NCBI RefSeq assembly: GCF_014845095.1
Contig: NZ_NKUG01000043.1
Location: 1-64,000, forward strand
Reading direction: 5' to 3'
DNA: 64,000 bases
Origin: Methylobacterium bullatum
GTDB taxonomy: Bacteria; Pseudomonadota; Alphaproteobacteria; Rhizobiales; Beijerinckiaceae
The stretch's first letter is position 1; each line of letters starts with the position of its first letter. The notes beneath the pieces were generated by a model. It was not told where the DNA came from, searched no databases, and was given only the letters and a program-made list of their open reading frames with translations. Below, one piece after another: positions 37,131 through 48,134 of this stretch. A program made the position numbers and the translations under genes.

Positions 37131-38840
37131 ATGCGGACGTCGCGCACGAGCGAGTCGAGGATGCAGCCGAGCGAGGAGCGTCTGACGCTCGCCCTCGATA
37201 GCGGCGTCGAGGGGATCTGGGACTGTAACCTCGCCGACCGATCGATCTGGATCTCCGAGCGCTGGCTCGCCCGCCTCGGTTATACCGTCGACGCCATCGA
37301 GGCCAGGCAGCCGATGGATCACATCGTCCACGCCGAGGACCGCGAGCGCCTGACCCTCGCCATGATCGAGCACGTCAAGGGCCTCGCCTCCACCTACGAG
37401 TGCGAGCATCGCGTCGTCTGCGGCGACGGCACCTCGTTCTGGGTTCTCACCCGCGGGCGGGTCGTGGAATGGGACGGCACGGGCCGGGCCGTGCGCGCGG
37501 TCGGAACCCAGATCGATATCACCCACCGCCGGGAAGCCGAGGCCCGCGTCGCGTACCTGGCCCTGCACGACGACCTGACGAGCCTGCCCAATCGCCGCCT
37601 GCTTCGCCAGCGGCTCGACCGGGCGGTGATACGCGCTCGGGAAGGCCGGTCTTCCGCCGCGGTGCTCGCCTGCGACCTCGATGGTTTCAAGGCCGTCAAC
37701 GATACGCTCGGCCATACCGGTGGCGACCGTCTCCTGCGCATCGTCGCCGATCGCCTGCTCGAAGCCGTGGGCTCCGGCGATACCGTGGCCCGGCTCGGGG
37801 GCGACGAGTTCGCCCTCGTGCTCGAAGGGCTCGGCGGTCCGCACGAGGTCGATGCGATCGCCAAGCACGTGATCGCGGTTCTCGGTGCCCCCATCGAGAT
37901 CGACGGCATGATGGTCGAGATCGGTGTCGGCATCGGCGCCGCGATGGTGCCGGACGAGACCATCACCGCCGACGACCTGCTCCGACGGGCGGATATCGCG
38001 CTCAACGAGGCCAAGACGACGGGGCGTGACACGTATCGCCGGTTCGAGCCTGCTCTGGCCGCGCGCCATTCGGCGCGCCACCTCCTCACCTTCGACATGA
38101 AGGACGCGATCCGGCGGGGCGACTTCCACCTCGTCTACCAGCCGGTCATCGACCTGGCGGCTGAGACGGTCACGAGCTTCGAGGCGCTGATGCGCTGGCG
38201 TCACCCCGAACGGGGTCTCATCTCGCCCATGGAGTTCATTCCGGTGGCGGAGGAGACCGGGTTGATCGTGGCCCTCGGCGCCTGGGCCCTGGCCGAGGCG
38301 TGCCGCGAGGCGACGGCATGGCCCGACGAGATCCGCGTCGCCGTCAACGTCTCGACGGTACAGTTCCAGCACGATCTCGAGCGCTCGGTGTCGAGCGCCC
38401 TCGACGGGGCGGGCCTGTCGGCGGACCGGCTCAAGCTCGAAGTGACCGAGAGCGCGCTGATGCGGGACCCGGAGCGCGTCGTGGCGACCTTGCACCGCCT
38501 GCGGGCGCTGGGCGTCAGGATCGCCCTGGACGATTTCGGCACCGGCTACTCGTCGTTGAGCTACCTGCGGCGGTTTCCCTTCGACAAGATCAAGATCGAC
38601 CGCACCTTCATCAAGGACATCGCCGAGCCTGATGCGGCGGCCATCGTGAGGGCGGTGGTGGGTCTCGGGGAGCGGCTTGGCATGAGCATCGTGGCCGAGG
38701 GTGTCGAGACGGCGGAACAGCTCGATCTCGTCAGGAGCGAGGGCTGCGACGAGGTCCAGGGGTTCCTGTTCAGCCGGCCGCTCCCCGCCAGCGAGGTCCA
38801 GGCGTTCCTGCGCTCCCGCCGCGCGAGCGCGGCGGCATAA
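37131..38840 (+). CDS. PAS-GGDEF-EAL cyclic-di-GMP signalling protein
   Basis: This soluble protein can make or break cyclic-di-GMP. From ATG 37131 it has 569 residues; ATG 37161 and several upstream starts back to GTG 36822 are also in frame, so the start is uncertain. A PAS domain lies at about 10-135 (LALDSGVEGIWDCNLADRS ... VGTQIDITHRREAE). The GGDEF domain has an intact RLGGDEFAL near residue 223. The EAL domain begins FEALMRW at about 350, with NVSTVQF, DDFGTGYSSLSYL and EGVET all present, so phosphodiesterase activity is likely. No RxxD inhibitory site precedes GGDEF. The stop is six bases from the convergent acyltransferase gene. Confidence 0.9.
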   Translation: MRTSRTSESRMQPSEERLTLALDSGVEGIWDCNLADRSIWISERWLARLGYTVDAIEARQPMDHIVHAEDRERLTLAMIEHVKGLASTYECEHRVVCGDGTSFWVLTRGRVVEWDGTGRAVRAVGTQIDITHRREAEARVAYLALHDDLTSLPNRRLLRQRLDRAVIRAREGRSSAAVLACDLDGFKAVNDTLGHTGGDRLLRIVADRLLEAVGSGDTVARLGGDEFALVLEGLGGPHEVDAIAKHVIAVLGAPIEIDGMMVEIGVGIGAAMVPDETITADDLLRRADIALNEAKTTGRDTYRRFEPALAARHSARHLLTFDMKDAIRRGDFHLVYQPVIDLAAETVTSFEALMRWRHPERGLISPMEFIPVAEETGLIVALGAWALAEACREATAWPDEIRVAVNVSTVQFQHDLERSVSSALDGAGLSADRLKLEVTESALMRDPERVVATLHRLRALGVRIALDDFGTGYSSLSYLRRFPFDKIKIDRTFIKDIAEPDAAAIVRAVVGLGERLGMSIVAEGVETAEQLDLVRSEGCDEVQGFLFSRPLPASEVQAFLRSRRASAAA

Positions 38841-38846
38841 ACGGGA

Positions 38847-39902
38847 TCAGGCCGCGCGCTTGTTCGCGGCCGGGCCGAAATGACCGATGTAACGGGCGGC
38901 GATGGCCGAGACCGGGAGGACCACGAACACGTCCGTGGTGCCGAACTGGTGGTCGATGACCGCGCCGTCGCCGAAAGTGGCGCCCACCCGCAGGTAGCCC
39001 TTGATCAGGGGCGGGAGCGACTGGAGCGCGGCCTTGGCATCCACCACCTCGCGCGGCAGACGGTCCATGGCCACGTGCCGTCCCGGCAGAGCCCTGGCGC
39101 ACCAGGGCTCGGGCGCGCGGGCATGGTGGTGGAGGAAGCTGAGCGCCAGGGCGAGCCTGTCCGGGTCGGTCCCCTCCAGGCTGGCGCAGCCCAGCATCGC
39201 GTCGATGCGGTGGTGCTGGACATAGGCCCAGATCCCCGCCCAGAGCAGTTCCACCGTGCGCTTGGTCCGGTAGGGTTTCAGCACGCAGGACCGGCCGAGT
39301 TCGAGGAAGCGCTTGCCGGGATGCGCGGCGAGCAGGGGCGCGATGTCGTATTCGCCGGCGGTGTAGAAGCCGAAATTGCGGTCGGCCGCGTCCTGGCGCA
39401 GCAGGCGGTAGGTGCCCACCACCTTCGGCCTCGGGCGGCGGAAGGGTTTCGCCTCCGTCGCCGCATGGTCGATCACCAGGAGATGGTCGCAGACCGTGTC
39501 GTAATCGTCGATGTCCCGCCGGGACAGCAGGGACATGCCCGAGGCCACCGCCGACATCTCCTGGTAGAACACCCGGTAGCGCAGGCGCTGGGCGCGGCGG
39601 ATCTCCGAGACGGTGGTGGCGAGGCGCACTTCGAGGTCGCCGATGCGGCCGAGCACCGGGTCGAGACCCGGAGCGGCCAGGGGCTTCTTCAGGCGCGGCT
39701 TGAACCGGATCGGCGTTCCGCCCGGCGGGATCAGGGACCGGCCACCGGCGCCGGGAAGGCTCGCGAAGCCCGGCAGGCCGGAGAAGCCGGCATGTCCCGC
39801 CTCGAGGCGCTTCTGCTTGAACCGGGCGAAGGGCGCGTGGACATGGGCCTCCCAGCCGTTGAGCCAGGCCGTGGACGCATCACGCGCGAAGTTCGGGACC
39901 AT
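38847..39902 (-). CDS. GNAT-type acyltransferase, OlsB/hemolysin-like
   Basis: The 351-residue protein (ATG 39902) contains the acyltransferase domain typical of OlsB-like proteins, which move acyl chains from acyl carrier protein to ornithine or similar amines. Matching segments are RLRYRVFYQEMSA, DIDDYDTVCDHLLVID, VVGTYRLLRQ and FLELGRSCVLKPYR. The first 110 residues are Pro/Arg-rich and not conserved. The C-terminal part (PPLIKGYLRVGATFGDGAVID) is also usual for this group. The exact acceptor is not known; an ornithine-lipid role is inferred. Confidence 0.8.
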   Translation of the reverse strand: MVPNFARDASTAWLNGWEAHVHAPFARFKQKRLEAGHAGFSGLPGFASLPGAGGRSLIPPGGTPIRFKPRLKKPLAAPGLDPVLGRIGDLEVRLATTVSEIRRAQRLRYRVFYQEMSAVASGMSLLSRRDIDDYDTVCDHLLVIDHAATEAKPFRRPRPKVVGTYRLLRQDAADRNFGFYTAGEYDIAPLLAAHPGKRFLELGRSCVLKPYRTKRTVELLWAGIWAYVQHHRIDAMLGCASLEGTDPDRLALALSFLHHHARAPEPWCARALPGRHVAMDRLPREVVDAKAALQSLPPLIKGYLRVGATFGDGAVIDHQFGTTDVFVVLPVSAIAARYIGHFGPAANKRAA

Positions 39903-40147
39903 CGTCCATTCCGCTCTGCCGGACCCGCGAGGCCGGCTCCCGATGGAGCCTGGAGCCTCATATCCGCGAGGCCACATCATCACGAAGCCCGAACGCTTTT
40001 ATGACAGGCTTTTGCGTGAATCCAGAGACGGTTAGTGTCACGCCAAAATGGTTCGCCGGCGACCTGTCCATGGGTAGCCGCCGAACCTTTCCCATTCTCC
40101 TCTTTTCCGGCTCAGGCAACGGGGAAGAGAGGGTAGCCGGACCGGTC

Positions 40148-40534
40148 TCAGACGAACTGGTTCAGGCCGGGGATCGAACCGACGATCGGCCCCATCACGT
40201 CCTCGCCGGCCTTCTCGCGGCCGAAGGCGAACAGTTCGGCGCCCAGCGGCTGCATCTGTCCCATGGGAACGCCGGCCGACATCAGCTTCTGGCCCAGCGC
40301 CATCACGCCCCCACCCATCATGCCGCCGAGCATGCCCATGAGGCCGCCGCCGCCCTCGCCCTCGTTCGCCTGGGCCGCCGCCGCGTCCGCACCGGGCATC
40401 GCCGCGAAGAGCTGGGCGACCTCGGTGGCCGGGCCTTCCTTCTGCAGGAAGGCGAGGATGTGGCCGATGGCCGTCTGCGCCGTCGCGGCGTCGAGCCCGG
40501 TCTTGGTGGTGACGCGGGCGATCAACTCTTCCAT
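40148..40534 (-). CDS. Small protein with DUF2780/DUF2267-like helical fold
   Basis: ATG 40534 gives 128 residues. The N-terminal 45 residues are helical (EELIARVTTKTGLDAATAQTAIGHILAFLQKEGP). A Gly/Met-rich linker follows (GGGGLMGMLGGMMGGG) and then a second short helical half ending GPIVGSIPGLNQFV. This two-part layout resembles small DUF2780-type proteins of unknown role. There is no signal peptide. It diverges from the HerA-like ATPase gene. Confidence 0.7.
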   Translation of the reverse strand: MEELIARVTTKTGLDAATAQTAIGHILAFLQKEGPATEVAQLFAAMPGADAAAAQANEGEGGGGLMGMLGGMMGGGVMALGQKLMSAGVPMGQMQPLGAELFAFGREKAGEDVMGPIVGSIPGLNQFV

Positions 40535-40693
40535 GTAACGATGCTCCAACGCATGAGTGTGCGTAGTCCATCTGGTCTGTCCGCGATGAAATCAAGCGCC
40601 AGGTGCGGTGCTGCTGGAAAATGCGTCCCCCGGGCGTCATAACCGCGGGGTCGCAGCGCTGGGCGCGACGCGAAGCGGTGGGATCAGGCGATC

Positions 40694-42214
40694 ATGCAGA
40701 GCGACGGCACCATCCTCGTCGGCAAGAGCGGCACCAAGCCGGAGGCGCTCACCCTCAAGCTCGCCAACCGCCACGGCCTCGTGGCCGGCGCCACCGGCAC
40801 CGGCAAAACGGTGACGCTCCAGGTTCTGGCGGAGGGGTTCTCCAATGCCGGCGTCCCGGTCTTCGCCGCCGACATCAAGGGCGACCTCTCGGGGCTGGCG
40901 GCGGCGGGCGAATCGAAGCCGGTCTTCGTCAAGCGCGCGGAAGAACTCGGGATCGCCTACGAGCCCGACCGTTTCCCCACCGTGTTCTGGGACCTGTTCG
41001 GGGCGCAAGGGCACCCGATCCGCTGCACGGTGATCGAGATGGGGCCGCTGCTGCTGGCCAGGCTGCTCGAGCTCAACGACACGCAGGAAGGCGTACTCAA
41101 CATCGCCTTCCGCGTCGCGGACGACAACCAATGGCCGGTCCTCGACCTTAAGGACCTGCGCGCGCTGCTGCTTTACTGCACTGAGAACCTGAAGGAGATC
41201 TCGGCCAAGTACGGCAACGTCTCGGCCGCCTCCGTCGGGGCGATCCAGCGGCAATTGCTGATGCTGGAGAACCAGGGCGCGGACCAGTTCTTCGGCGAGC
41301 CGGCGCTCGACCTCAACGACTTCATGAAGCGGGACCGCGACGGGCGCGGCATCGTCAACATCCTGGCCGCCGACAAGCTGATGCAGCGGCCGCGCCTCTA
41401 CGCCTCGTTCCTGCTCTGGATGCTGTCGGAACTGTTCGAGCAGCTGCCGGAGGTGGGAGACCTCGACAAGCCGAAGCTCGTCTTCTTCTTCGACGAGGCA
41501 CATCTCCTGTTCGACGACGCGCCAAAAGCCCTCCTCGACGCGGTGGAGCAGGTGGTCCGCCTGATCCGCTCCAAGGGCGTGGGTGTCTATTTCGTGACGC
41601 AGAACCCCCTCGACCTGCCGGAATCGGTGCTCGGCCAGCTCGGCAACCGTGTCCAGCACGCGCTGCGCGCCTTCACGCCCCGCGACCAGCGGGCGGTGAA
41701 GGCCGCCGCCGACACGTTCCGGCAGAATCCCGGCTTCGACGTCGCCTCCGCCATCACTGAACTCGCCGTCGGCGAGGCTCTGGTGAGCTTCCTCGAGGCC
41801 AAGGGCACGCCCTCGATCGTGGAGCGCGCCCTCATCGCCCCGCCGCAGGGGCGGGTCGGCCCGCTCACCGAGGCGGAGCGCGCCGAGCTGATCGCGAAAA
41901 GCCCGCTGCGCGGCAAGTACGACGAGTCGGTGGACAACGAGAGCGCCTACGAGATCCTGGCCGCTCGCAAGGGGCTGGATTCCACTTCCGCCGAGGCGGC
42001 GCAGCAATCGGAAGGGGGCTTGAGCGGCATGCTCGGTGGGCTGCTGGGCGGAGTCCTTGGGTCCAAGCCCGCCGCCAAGGGCGGCCGCCGCCCGCCGCAG
42101 AGCCTGGCCGAACAGGTCATCGGCAACGCGGCCCGCTCGATGGCGCGGACGGTGGGCACGCAGGTGGGGAATGCGATCCTGCGAAATGTACTTGGCGGGT
42201 TGATGAAGCGGTAG
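40694..42214 (+). CDS. HerA-like helicase/ATPase of the DUF853 (YjgR) family
   Basis: The 506-residue protein is a FtsK/HerA-superfamily ATPase. Walker A is GATGTGKTVTLQ at about 32-43, and Walker B is LVFFFDEAHLLF near 265. VYFVTQNPLDLPESVLGQLGNRVQHALRAF is the family's sensor region. The C-terminal 80 residues contain a Gly-rich GLSGMLGGLLGGVLG segment and a basic tail, as is common in YjgR proteins. It is cytoplasmic and its cellular role is poorly known. The length matches E. coli YjgR. Confidence 0.9.
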   Translation: MQSDGTILVGKSGTKPEALTLKLANRHGLVAGATGTGKTVTLQVLAEGFSNAGVPVFAADIKGDLSGLAAAGESKPVFVKRAEELGIAYEPDRFPTVFWDLFGAQGHPIRCTVIEMGPLLLARLLELNDTQEGVLNIAFRVADDNQWPVLDLKDLRALLLYCTENLKEISAKYGNVSAASVGAIQRQLLMLENQGADQFFGEPALDLNDFMKRDRDGRGIVNILAADKLMQRPRLYASFLLWMLSELFEQLPEVGDLDKPKLVFFFDEAHLLFDDAPKALLDAVEQVVRLIRSKGVGVYFVTQNPLDLPESVLGQLGNRVQHALRAFTPRDQRAVKAAADTFRQNPGFDVASAITELAVGEALVSFLEAKGTPSIVERALIAPPQGRVGPLTEAERAELIAKSPLRGKYDESVDNESAYEILAARKGLDSTSAEAAQQSEGGLSGMLGGLLGGVLGSKPAAKGGRRPPQSLAEQVIGNAARSMARTVGTQVGNAILRNVLGGLMKR

Positions 42215-42467
42215 AGGCGTCCGAGCTTCAAGTAAACTGAAAAACTTCCGATTCTGTTGGGATATTGCTTTGATCGTGACCATTAATGGACTTAATTTCG
42301 ATAATGTCTGGCTCGTTGTATTGTCGGCGAATTCATTTTATTCTGAAAGTATGGAATAATTTTCCCTGGATTGATAATGCCGACCGGTGTTTCGCGAAAA
42401 AACTGAATTAACGCGATGTTGATGTATGTAATCCAAATCTATCGCCCTCTCTCGAGGGCTGCGGGTC
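42215..42467. other. AT-rich intergenic region upstream of the chemoreceptor
   Basis: From about 42235 to 42440 the sequence is distinctly AT-rich and non-coding and should contain the promoter of the chemoreceptor. GAGGG at 42454-42458 lies nine bases before ATG 42468, a good ribosome-binding site. Confidence 0.45.
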
Positions 42468-42497
42468 ATGCTTTGACGTCTCAAAATCATCTACAAG
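42468..42497 (+). pseudogene. Likely true chemoreceptor start interrupted by TGA at codon 3
   Basis: ATG 42468 follows a GAGGG ribosome-binding site at nine bases and is in frame with the chemoreceptor. The codons read ATG CTT TGA CGT CTC AAA ATC ATC TAC AAG, so a stop occupies codon 3. The codons after it (RLKIIYK) look like the basic N-terminus expected before the first membrane helix. Confidence 0.55.
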
Positions 42498-44153
42498 TTG
42501 GGTCTCGCCATCGGGTTTGTCTGTGCCGTCCTCGGTACCTGCGTCTGGTACACGACCGGACGCCTCGTCGAGATCGGTGGGGATTATGGACGGTTCATCG
42601 CCCATGAAGCGAAGGGGGCGGCCAATGCGCGGCGCGCCAACCGGTTCGTGTTCGAGATGAACCATGCCCTCTTCCGGGCCATCACCGAGCCGGATGCCGA
42701 GGCCAAGAAGCGTTATCTGGCGCAGATGGATCAGGCGTATCCCAGGCTCAAGCAACTGATGATCGACCTGCCGAAGGAGACGCCGGCTTTCGCGGCCCGC
42801 GTCCAGGCGATCGCCGCTCAGATCGACCGTCTGATCGCTGACAGTCTCAAGGTGCGTGCGCTGGTGGAGAAGGGTGAGGCCGCCCAGGCGCTCGACCTGA
42901 TGCACGAGGCGGTCGATCCGAACTTCAAGGAAATCTACACCGCCTGCGGCGTGCTCTCCAGCGATGTCACCAGCTATATGGATACTGGCGCCGCCTCCCT
43001 GGCGTCGCTGACCGAGTCGACCCGGTCCGCCGCTTTGGCGGCGAGTGGGCTCGGCATCGTGCTGAGCCTGGTCTGCGCGGGACTGATCTCGATCTTCGGC
43101 ATCACCCGGCCCATGGGCAACCTCGTCGCCGTGCTTCAGCGCATGGCCGGAGGCGCCACCGATATCCGCATCTCCGAGGCCGCGCGCGGTGACGAGATCG
43201 GCGCGATCGGCAGGGCCGTTGACGGGATCCGGACCATGGTCGCCGCCAGGGCCGCCGAGCAGACGGAGATCACGCGCATCGCCGACGAGGCCGCGGCCAC
43301 CGAGCGCCGCCGCGGGATGATCGAACTCGCCGATGGTTTCGAACTGGCGGTGGGTGGAATCGTCGGCATGGTCTCGTCGTCCGCGACAGAACTGCAGGCC
43401 ACCGCCTCCACCATGACGGCCACCGCCCATGAAACGGCCAGCCAGTCGACGACGGTCGCGGCGGCGGCCGAGCAGACCGCGACCAATGTCGGCACGGTTG
43501 CGGCGGCGGCGGAGGAGCTCGGTTCCTCCGTCCAGGAGATCAGCCGCCAGGTCGCGGGCTCCGCGACCCTCGCCCTCACGGCGGTCGGCGAGGCGGACCA
43601 GACCGCCCGCCTCGTGAACGAACTGAGCCGGGCGGCCAGCCGGATCGGCGACGTGGTGAGCCTGATCTCGACCATCGCTGGGCAGACCAACCTCCTCGCC
43701 CTGAACGCGACGATCGAGGCCGCGCGGGCCGGCGAAGCGGGTCGCGGCTTCGCGGTGGTCGCCACGGAGGTGAAGGAACTCGCCAGCCAGACGGCACGGG
43801 CGACCGAGGAGATCTCCAGCCAGATCACACGGATCCAGGGAGCGACCGGCGATGCGGTTCATGCCATCGGTGGAATCTCGACCCGCATCCGCGAGATCAA
43901 CGCGGTGGCCGCCACGATTGCCGCGGCCGTCGAGGAACAAGGCGCGGCGACGCAGGAGATCGTTCGGACCGTCGCCCAGGCGGCCGTGGGCACCAACGAG
44001 GTGACGAGCAACATCTCCGGAGTGGCGGGCGCCGCTGAGGAGACCGGAGCGGCCGCCTCCCAGGTACTGTCGTCGGCCTCCGAGCTGTCGCGCCAGTCCG
44101 AACACCTGAGAGCCGAGGTCGGCCGGTTCCTGGCCAACGTGCGCGCCGCCTGA
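42498..44153 (+). CDS. Membrane methyl-accepting chemotaxis protein, start codon compromised
   Basis: The open part begins at TTG 42498 and codes for 551 residues. The first membrane helix starts immediately ([18 protein letters not shown]), so the usual charged leader is missing from this start. A four-helix-bundle-type periplasmic domain (about 25-180) and a second membrane helix (about 182-204) follow, then HAMP ([19 protein letters not shown]) and a full MCP signalling domain with the tip [20 protein letters not shown]. An upstream ATG at 42468 with a proper ribosome-binding site is cut off by TGA. The gene may be expressed weakly by reinitiation, by read-through, or not at all. No che genes are adjacent. 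Confidence 0.85.
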   Translation: MGLAIGFVCAVLGTCVWYTTGRLVEIGGDYGRFIAHEAKGAANARRANRFVFEMNHALFRAITEPDAEAKKRYLAQMDQAYPRLKQLMIDLPKETPAFAARVQAIAAQIDRLIADSLKVRALVEKGEAAQALDLMHEAVDPNFKEIYTACGVLSSDVTSYMDTGAASLASLTESTRSAALAASGLGIVLSLVCAGLISIFGITRPMGNLVAVLQRMAGGATDIRISEAARGDEIGAIGRAVDGIRTMVAARAAEQTEITRIADEAAATERRRGMIELADGFELAVGGIVGMVSSSATELQATASTMTATAHETASQSTTVAAAAEQTATNVGTVAAAAEELGSSVQEISRQVAGSATLALTAVGEADQTARLVNELSRAASRIGDVVSLISTIAGQTNLLALNATIEAARAGEAGRGFAVVATEVKELASQTARATEEISSQITRIQGATGDAVHAIGGISTRIREINAVAATIAAAVEEQGAATQEIVRTVAQAAVGTNEVTSNISGVAGAAEETGAAASQVLSSASELSRQSEHLRAEVGRFLANVRAA

Positions 44154-44184
44154 GCGGCGCTCGACGCAAAGGCCCGTCCATTCA

Positions 44185-44213
44185 TTGACAGGCGGGCGAA
44201 ACCCGACTAGCTG
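44185..44213 (+). promoter_or_regulatory. Predicted sigma-70-type promoter for rplU-rpmA
   Basis: TTGACA (44185-44190) is a perfect -35 box and is followed after 17 bases by TAGCTG (44208-44213) as a weak -10 box. It would start transcription near 44220, leaving a leader of about 140 bases before rplU that includes a strong hairpin. Confidence 0.5.
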
Positions 44214-44222
44214 ACATCCGCA

Positions 44223-44253
44223 ACGCGCGGCTTCCTCGACGAAGTCCGCGCGT
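44223..44253 (+). promoter_or_regulatory. Strong hairpin in the rplU leader
   Basis: ACGCGCGG (44223-44230) pairs perfectly with CCGCGCGT (44246-44253), and inside it CTTC pairs with GAAG, leaving a CTCGAC loop and one bulged T. The 12-bp stem is followed by TTTCG. Its place at the start of the predicted transcript suggests attenuation or a ribosomal-protein leader; a terminator is also possible. Confidence 0.5.
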
Positions 44254-44358
44254 TTCGCGTTCGCAGCATCGCTCGAATCGGTGTCGCGGATGACCTGAAC
44301 AAGAAGACGGTCCAGGCTCGCAAGGCTGGAGGCCGGCAGAGAACACGAAGAGAGAACG

Positions 44359-44673
44359 ATGTTCGCAGTCATCAAGACGGGCGGCAAGCAGTATCGCGTT
44401 GCCGCCAACGACACCATCACGATCGCCACCGTCGAGGGCGAGCCCGGCTCCGCCGTGACCTTCGGCGAAGTCCTCCTGTTCGCGGACGACGCGGGCGCCA
44501 CCCAGGTCGGCGCGCCGCTCCTGTCGGGCATCAGCGTCGCCGGCGAGATCGTCAGCCACGGCCGCGACGCGAAGGTCATCGCCTTCAAGAAGCGCCGCCG
44601 TCAGAACTCGCGCCGCAAGCGCGGTCATCGCCAGCACCACACCGTGGTGCGCATCACCGGCATCAGCGCCTGA
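44359..44673 (+). CDS. rplU: 50S ribosomal protein L21
   Basis: The 104-residue protein begins MFAVIKTGGKQYRV, the L21 signature, and continues with VTFGEVLLF and the basic segment KVIAFKKRRRQNSRRKRGHRQ that binds 23S rRNA. The ribosome-binding site AGAGAGA precedes the start. rpmA follows after 32 bases in the same transcript. Confidence 0.98.
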   Translation: MFAVIKTGGKQYRVAANDTITIATVEGEPGSAVTFGEVLLFADDAGATQVGAPLLSGISVAGEIVSHGRDAKVIAFKKRRRQNSRRKRGHRQHHTVVRITGISA

Positions 44674-44705
44674 CGTTCTGATCGAGACATTCGGAGTCAA
44701 CCACA

Positions 44706-44972
44706 ATGGCCCATAAAAAAGCAGGCGGCTCGTCCCGCAACGGCCGTGATTCGGCCGGTCAGCGCCTCGGCGTGAAGAAGTTCGGTGCCGAAGCCGTCAT
44801 CGCCGGCAACATCATCGTCCGTCAGCGCGGCACCAAGTTCCACCCCGGCGTCAATGTCGGCATCGGCACGGACCACACCCTGTTCGCCAAGGCGGACGGA
44901 CGCGTGCTGTTCCAGGTGAAGCGCGGCCGCGCCTTCGTCGCTGTCGTGCCGCACCAGGAAGCCGCGGAGTAA
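44706..44972 (+). CDS. rpmA: 50S ribosomal protein L27
   Basis: This 88-residue ribosomal protein starts [20 protein letters not shown], the L27 N-terminus that reaches the peptidyl-transferase centre, followed by LGVKKFGAE and [12 protein letters not shown]. There is no N-terminal extension of the kind cleaved by Prp protease in Firmicutes. It is paired with rplU as usual. Confidence 0.98.
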   Translation: MAHKKAGGSSRNGRDSAGQRLGVKKFGAEAVIAGNIIVRQRGTKFHPGVNVGIGTDHTLFAKADGRVLFQVKRGRAFVAVVPHQEAAE

Positions 44973-45127
44973 TCCACGGCCTCCCACCGCGAGGCGGCGC
45001 CCGCACCGGGCATCCCGTCATCGACGATCGTCGGACATCGAAGGGAGGATGGTGCGCCATCCTCCCTTTCGTCGTCTGCGCGGGTCTCCGTCGTCCGGAC
45101 GGTGTCGCCCTCGGAAGCGGAGCCGCG

Positions 45128-45598
45128 ATGACGCAACGCACGCTCGTTCTGGCGGCCCTCGCCGCGACCGGTTCGGTCGCGGTCGCCCTCGTGCTTCTGG
45201 GTGGCGGAGGGGAGCCTCCCGCGACCCCGGTCGCGGACATTCAAAGACCGTCGCCACGGAGCCCGACGCTCTACTGCGAATTCTACAACTTCGTCGGGCG
45301 AAGCCCCAAGGTCGGCTTCACCTTTGCGATCTCCGACCAGGACGAGCGGCCGGTCTTCGCCCAGGTGAGCCAGTTCGAGATGGACGGGACACGGGCCGAG
45401 TTCGGCTCCGATGCCCGCCCGATCTGGGCCTTCGACGACGCGCAGGTACCGGCGACCCTCACCTCGCCGGATGGCGCCATCGTCATCAATCTCTACGCCT
45501 ACGACCGGACGAAGTCGGGTGGGGCGTGGTTCGAGGCGGGCCTGCGCAGCGTGCAGTACCTGAACCTCGACGGGAAGTGCCGACAAGGCGCAGCCTGA
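45128..45598 (+). CDS. Secreted or membrane-anchored protein of unknown function
   Basis: The 156-residue product has a hydrophobic N-terminus (about 5-25, LVLAALAATGSVAVALVLLGG) that is a signal peptide or anchor, then a Pro-rich linker. The rest is a beta-like domain with TLYCEFYNFVGRSPKVGFTFAI near its start and LNLDGKCRQ at the end, giving two cysteines that could pair. I recognise no family. It lies between rpmA and obgE, a position often held by acetyltransferase genes in relatives. Confidence 0.68.
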   Translation: MTQRTLVLAALAATGSVAVALVLLGGGGEPPATPVADIQRPSPRSPTLYCEFYNFVGRSPKVGFTFAISDQDERPVFAQVSQFEMDGTRAEFGSDARPIWAFDDAQVPATLTSPDGAIVINLYAYDRTKSGGAWFEAGLRSVQYLNLDGKCRQGAA

Positions 45599-45660
45599 AC
45601 CCGAACCCGCATGTGATTCGCCAAGGTCCGGAGCCGGCAGGCCCCGCGCTCGGCGAATGA

Positions 45661-47702
<2,042 letters not shown>

Positions 47703-48011
47703 TATCGCGCATGCAATCTTAACGGGATGTGGTTCAAGGAGATCGTGTTTCGACGCATCCCCAGAATGGTGGCGTGCCCTGGCGAGGACGGCTTAGCGAT
47801 CGCTTCCTCTCGCTACACTGCGAAAAGGACAGTGCTTCTTATCCCTTCTGAGCCCAGCAGAATTACTCCGCGATCCGCCCACAAGCGGCGAAGGTCTAAC
47901 CCCGGTCTCAGCCTGCGGCGAGGGCGGTGCTCCGTTCGGTCCATGGGTACGTTTTCACTCCCGCAACGTTTACCCCCTATTCAAGACGGGGGAACGGGCT
48001 TGCATACGTAG
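47703..48011. other. Non-coding left flank of the proB-coupled relic
   Basis: About 300 bases of mixed composition, less GC-rich than the surrounding operon, lie upstream of the rpfF-like start. They should hold that gene's promoter on the minus strand. A plus-strand frame from 47727 exists but reads as basic, low-complexity sequence. The right edge of the foreign-looking segment is probably near 48000. Confidence 0.4.
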
Positions 48012-48134
48012 CAGACCGAGACATGCGCCACTTGCCCGACCTTCGTGGACCGGACCCATGCGCTGCCGCTGCTGTTCAACGGCGAGGACTTCGTTCACAC
48101 GGATATCGCGTTCGCCTACACCCCCGTGCCATGA
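48012..48134 (+). pseudogene. C-terminal relic of a gene once translationally coupled to proB
   Basis: A 40-codon frame (48012-48131) without a start, preceded by TAG, reads as protein-like sequence ([18 protein letters not shown] ... FAYTPVP). It ends with TGA at 48132-48134, overlapping the proB ATG as ATGA. Such overlaps mark coupled operon genes, so this looks like the tail of a gene that stood between obgE and proB before the low-GC segment entered. I cannot name the family. Confidence 0.5.

Noticed and set aside
42416-42607. 63-codon plus-strand frame overlapping the chemoreceptor start.
   Set aside because: Most of it lies over the chemoreceptor coding sequence in another frame and it resembles no protein.
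47727-48011. 94-codon plus-strand frame upstream of proB.
   Set aside because: Basic, low-complexity sequence with no motif and no clear ribosome-binding site; more likely non-coding flank of the inserted segment.
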